Shown here: piece by piece, positions 22,196 to 22,624 of the stretch
Numbering within the stretch: position 1 is the first letter of the stretch
Layout of the letters: every line of letters begins with the position of its first letter
NCBI GenBank assembly: GCA_964517075.1
Contig: CAZFAT010000261.1
Location: forward strand, 1 to 22,624
Direction of reading: 5' to 3'
Source: CAZFAT01 sp964517075
GTDB taxonomy: Bacteria; Acidobacteriota; Vicinamibacteria; Vicinamibacterales; SCN-69-37
DNA: 22,624 nucleotides
The notes under the pieces: generated by a model
Told to the model about the DNA's origin: nothing
Seen by the model: only the letters and a program-made list of their open reading frames with translations
The model's database searches: none
Translations under genes and position numbers: made by a program

Positions 22196-22624
22196 TCAGG
22201 CCAGAGCCTCGCGGCAGAACCGCAGGCAGTTCTTCATCTCGGTGATCGTGTCGCCTTCGTATTCGAACTCGATGTTGGCGGGGATGTCCCACTGCCGGGT
22301 CTTCAACAACTGCAGGACGGGACGAATCGGCGTGTCGCCCTGGCCCCAGGGCACGTTCTGCCCCTTGCCGGCCGGCCCGCGCCGGTCCTTCAGATGCAGG
22401 TTCAGGACGCGGTCATGATGCCCCGTCAGAAAGGCGGTGGCGTCGAAGCCGGCGGCGGTGAAGTTGCCGATGTCCAGGTTGACGCGATGGAACCGGGAGA
22501 GGGCCAGGCACTCGAGGTAGCTCTCGGGCGTGGAAATATCGTCGGGCCCTCCAGCGGTGCCCTGATTGTGAAACGCCACGGGCATCTGATGTCGATCCGC
22601 GAACACGGCAATGCGCCGGGCGAC
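22196..22624 (-). CDS. Sugar-phosphate isomerase/epimerase-type TIM barrel, N-terminus cut by window edge
   Basis: The frame is open to the right edge, so the true start is outside; 142 codons are visible. They form the C-terminal half of a xylose-isomerase-like TIM barrel: VAFHNQGTAGG, VNLDIGNFTAAG, VLNLHLKDRR and IPANIEFEYEGD carry the His, Asp and Glu residues expected for the metal site of AP endonuclease 2-like sugar isomerases. Exported and cytosolic versions of this family are frequent in Acidobacteriota and Planctomycetota. The ending NCLRFCREALA is ordinary for the family. It is upstream of, and nearly overlapping with, the GT-C-like membrane protein, which suggests a shared transcript. 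The substrate is unknown. Confidence 0.88.
   Translation of the reverse strand, partial: VARRIAVFADRHQMPVAFHNQGTAGGPDDISTPESYLECLALSRFHRVNLDIGNFTAAGFDATAFLTGHHDRVLNLHLKDRRGPAGKGQNVPWGQGDTPIRPVLQLLKTRQWDIPANIEFEYEGDTITEMKNCLRFCREALA

Noticed and set aside
1..22624. CRISPR arrays, tRNA/rRNA genes or insertion sequences
   Set aside because: No regularly spaced direct repeats of array type, no cloverleaf-like sequences and no transposase frames were seen on either strand.

Overview
The window is very G+C-rich bacterial chromosomal DNA (about two-thirds G+C by eye, not computed), densely packed with short intergenic gaps and several GTG/TTG starts. The content suggests an Acidobacteriota member, plausibly class Vicinamibacteria: a TonB-dependent receptor with an N-terminal carboxypeptidase-regulatory-like domain, a lectin-like exported protein, a NIPSNAP protein, a DUF4874/DUF4832 protein, and low-complexity intergenic repeats of a kind I associate with that group. 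This placement is inference; there is no rRNA or phylogenetic marker. I see no tRNA, rRNA, CRISPR array, insertion sequence or prophage.

Layout. (1) 1-3143, minus strand: a Tat-signal beta-propeller protein cut by the window edge, a DUF4832 lipoprotein and a four-helix membrane protein. A small holin-family membrane protein (PF04020-like) follows divergently at 3266-3631. (2) 3656-8660, minus strand: a sugar-acid block, read leftward as NIPSNAP protein, lectin-like protein, LarA-type nickel-pincer racemase/epimerase homologue, 6-phosphogluconate dehydrogenase, KDG-type sugar kinase. LarA and Gnd overlap by ATGA. Gnd has an Asp where the NADP enzymes have Asn-Arg, which suggests NAD use. (3) A VTT/DedA-like membrane protein on plus at 8734-9369, followed by a twin-hairpin intergenic repeat.

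(4) 9415-16676, minus strand: an ebo-type metabolite-traffic cluster. Read leftward it is eboC (UbiA-type prenyltransferase), eboD (sugar-phosphate cyclase), a small uncharacterised protein, eboB (TatD-like hydrolase), then two extra genes (PilZ and beta-carbonic anhydrase), then eboE (TIM barrel) and eboF (phosphodiesterase/alkaline-phosphatase fold). The first four and the last two genes are nearly overlapping within each set. The PilZ/carbonic-anhydrase pair sits between two low-complexity tandem repeats, which looks like an insertion into the cluster. In cyanobacteria ebo genes are linked to moving a secondary-metabolite precursor (scytonemin) to the periplasm; no such biosynthetic genes are visible here, so the cargo is unknown. 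A TonB-dependent receptor diverges from eboC.

(5) 19048-20540, plus strand: an exported protein with two EGF-like repeats, 16 cysteines and a HYR-like domain overlaps by one base with a DsbA-family thiol oxidoreductase, a likely substrate/foldase pair. (6) 20503-22624, minus strand: a large polytopic GT-C-like membrane protein and, just upstream, a sugar-phosphate isomerase/epimerase-type TIM barrel cut by the window edge.
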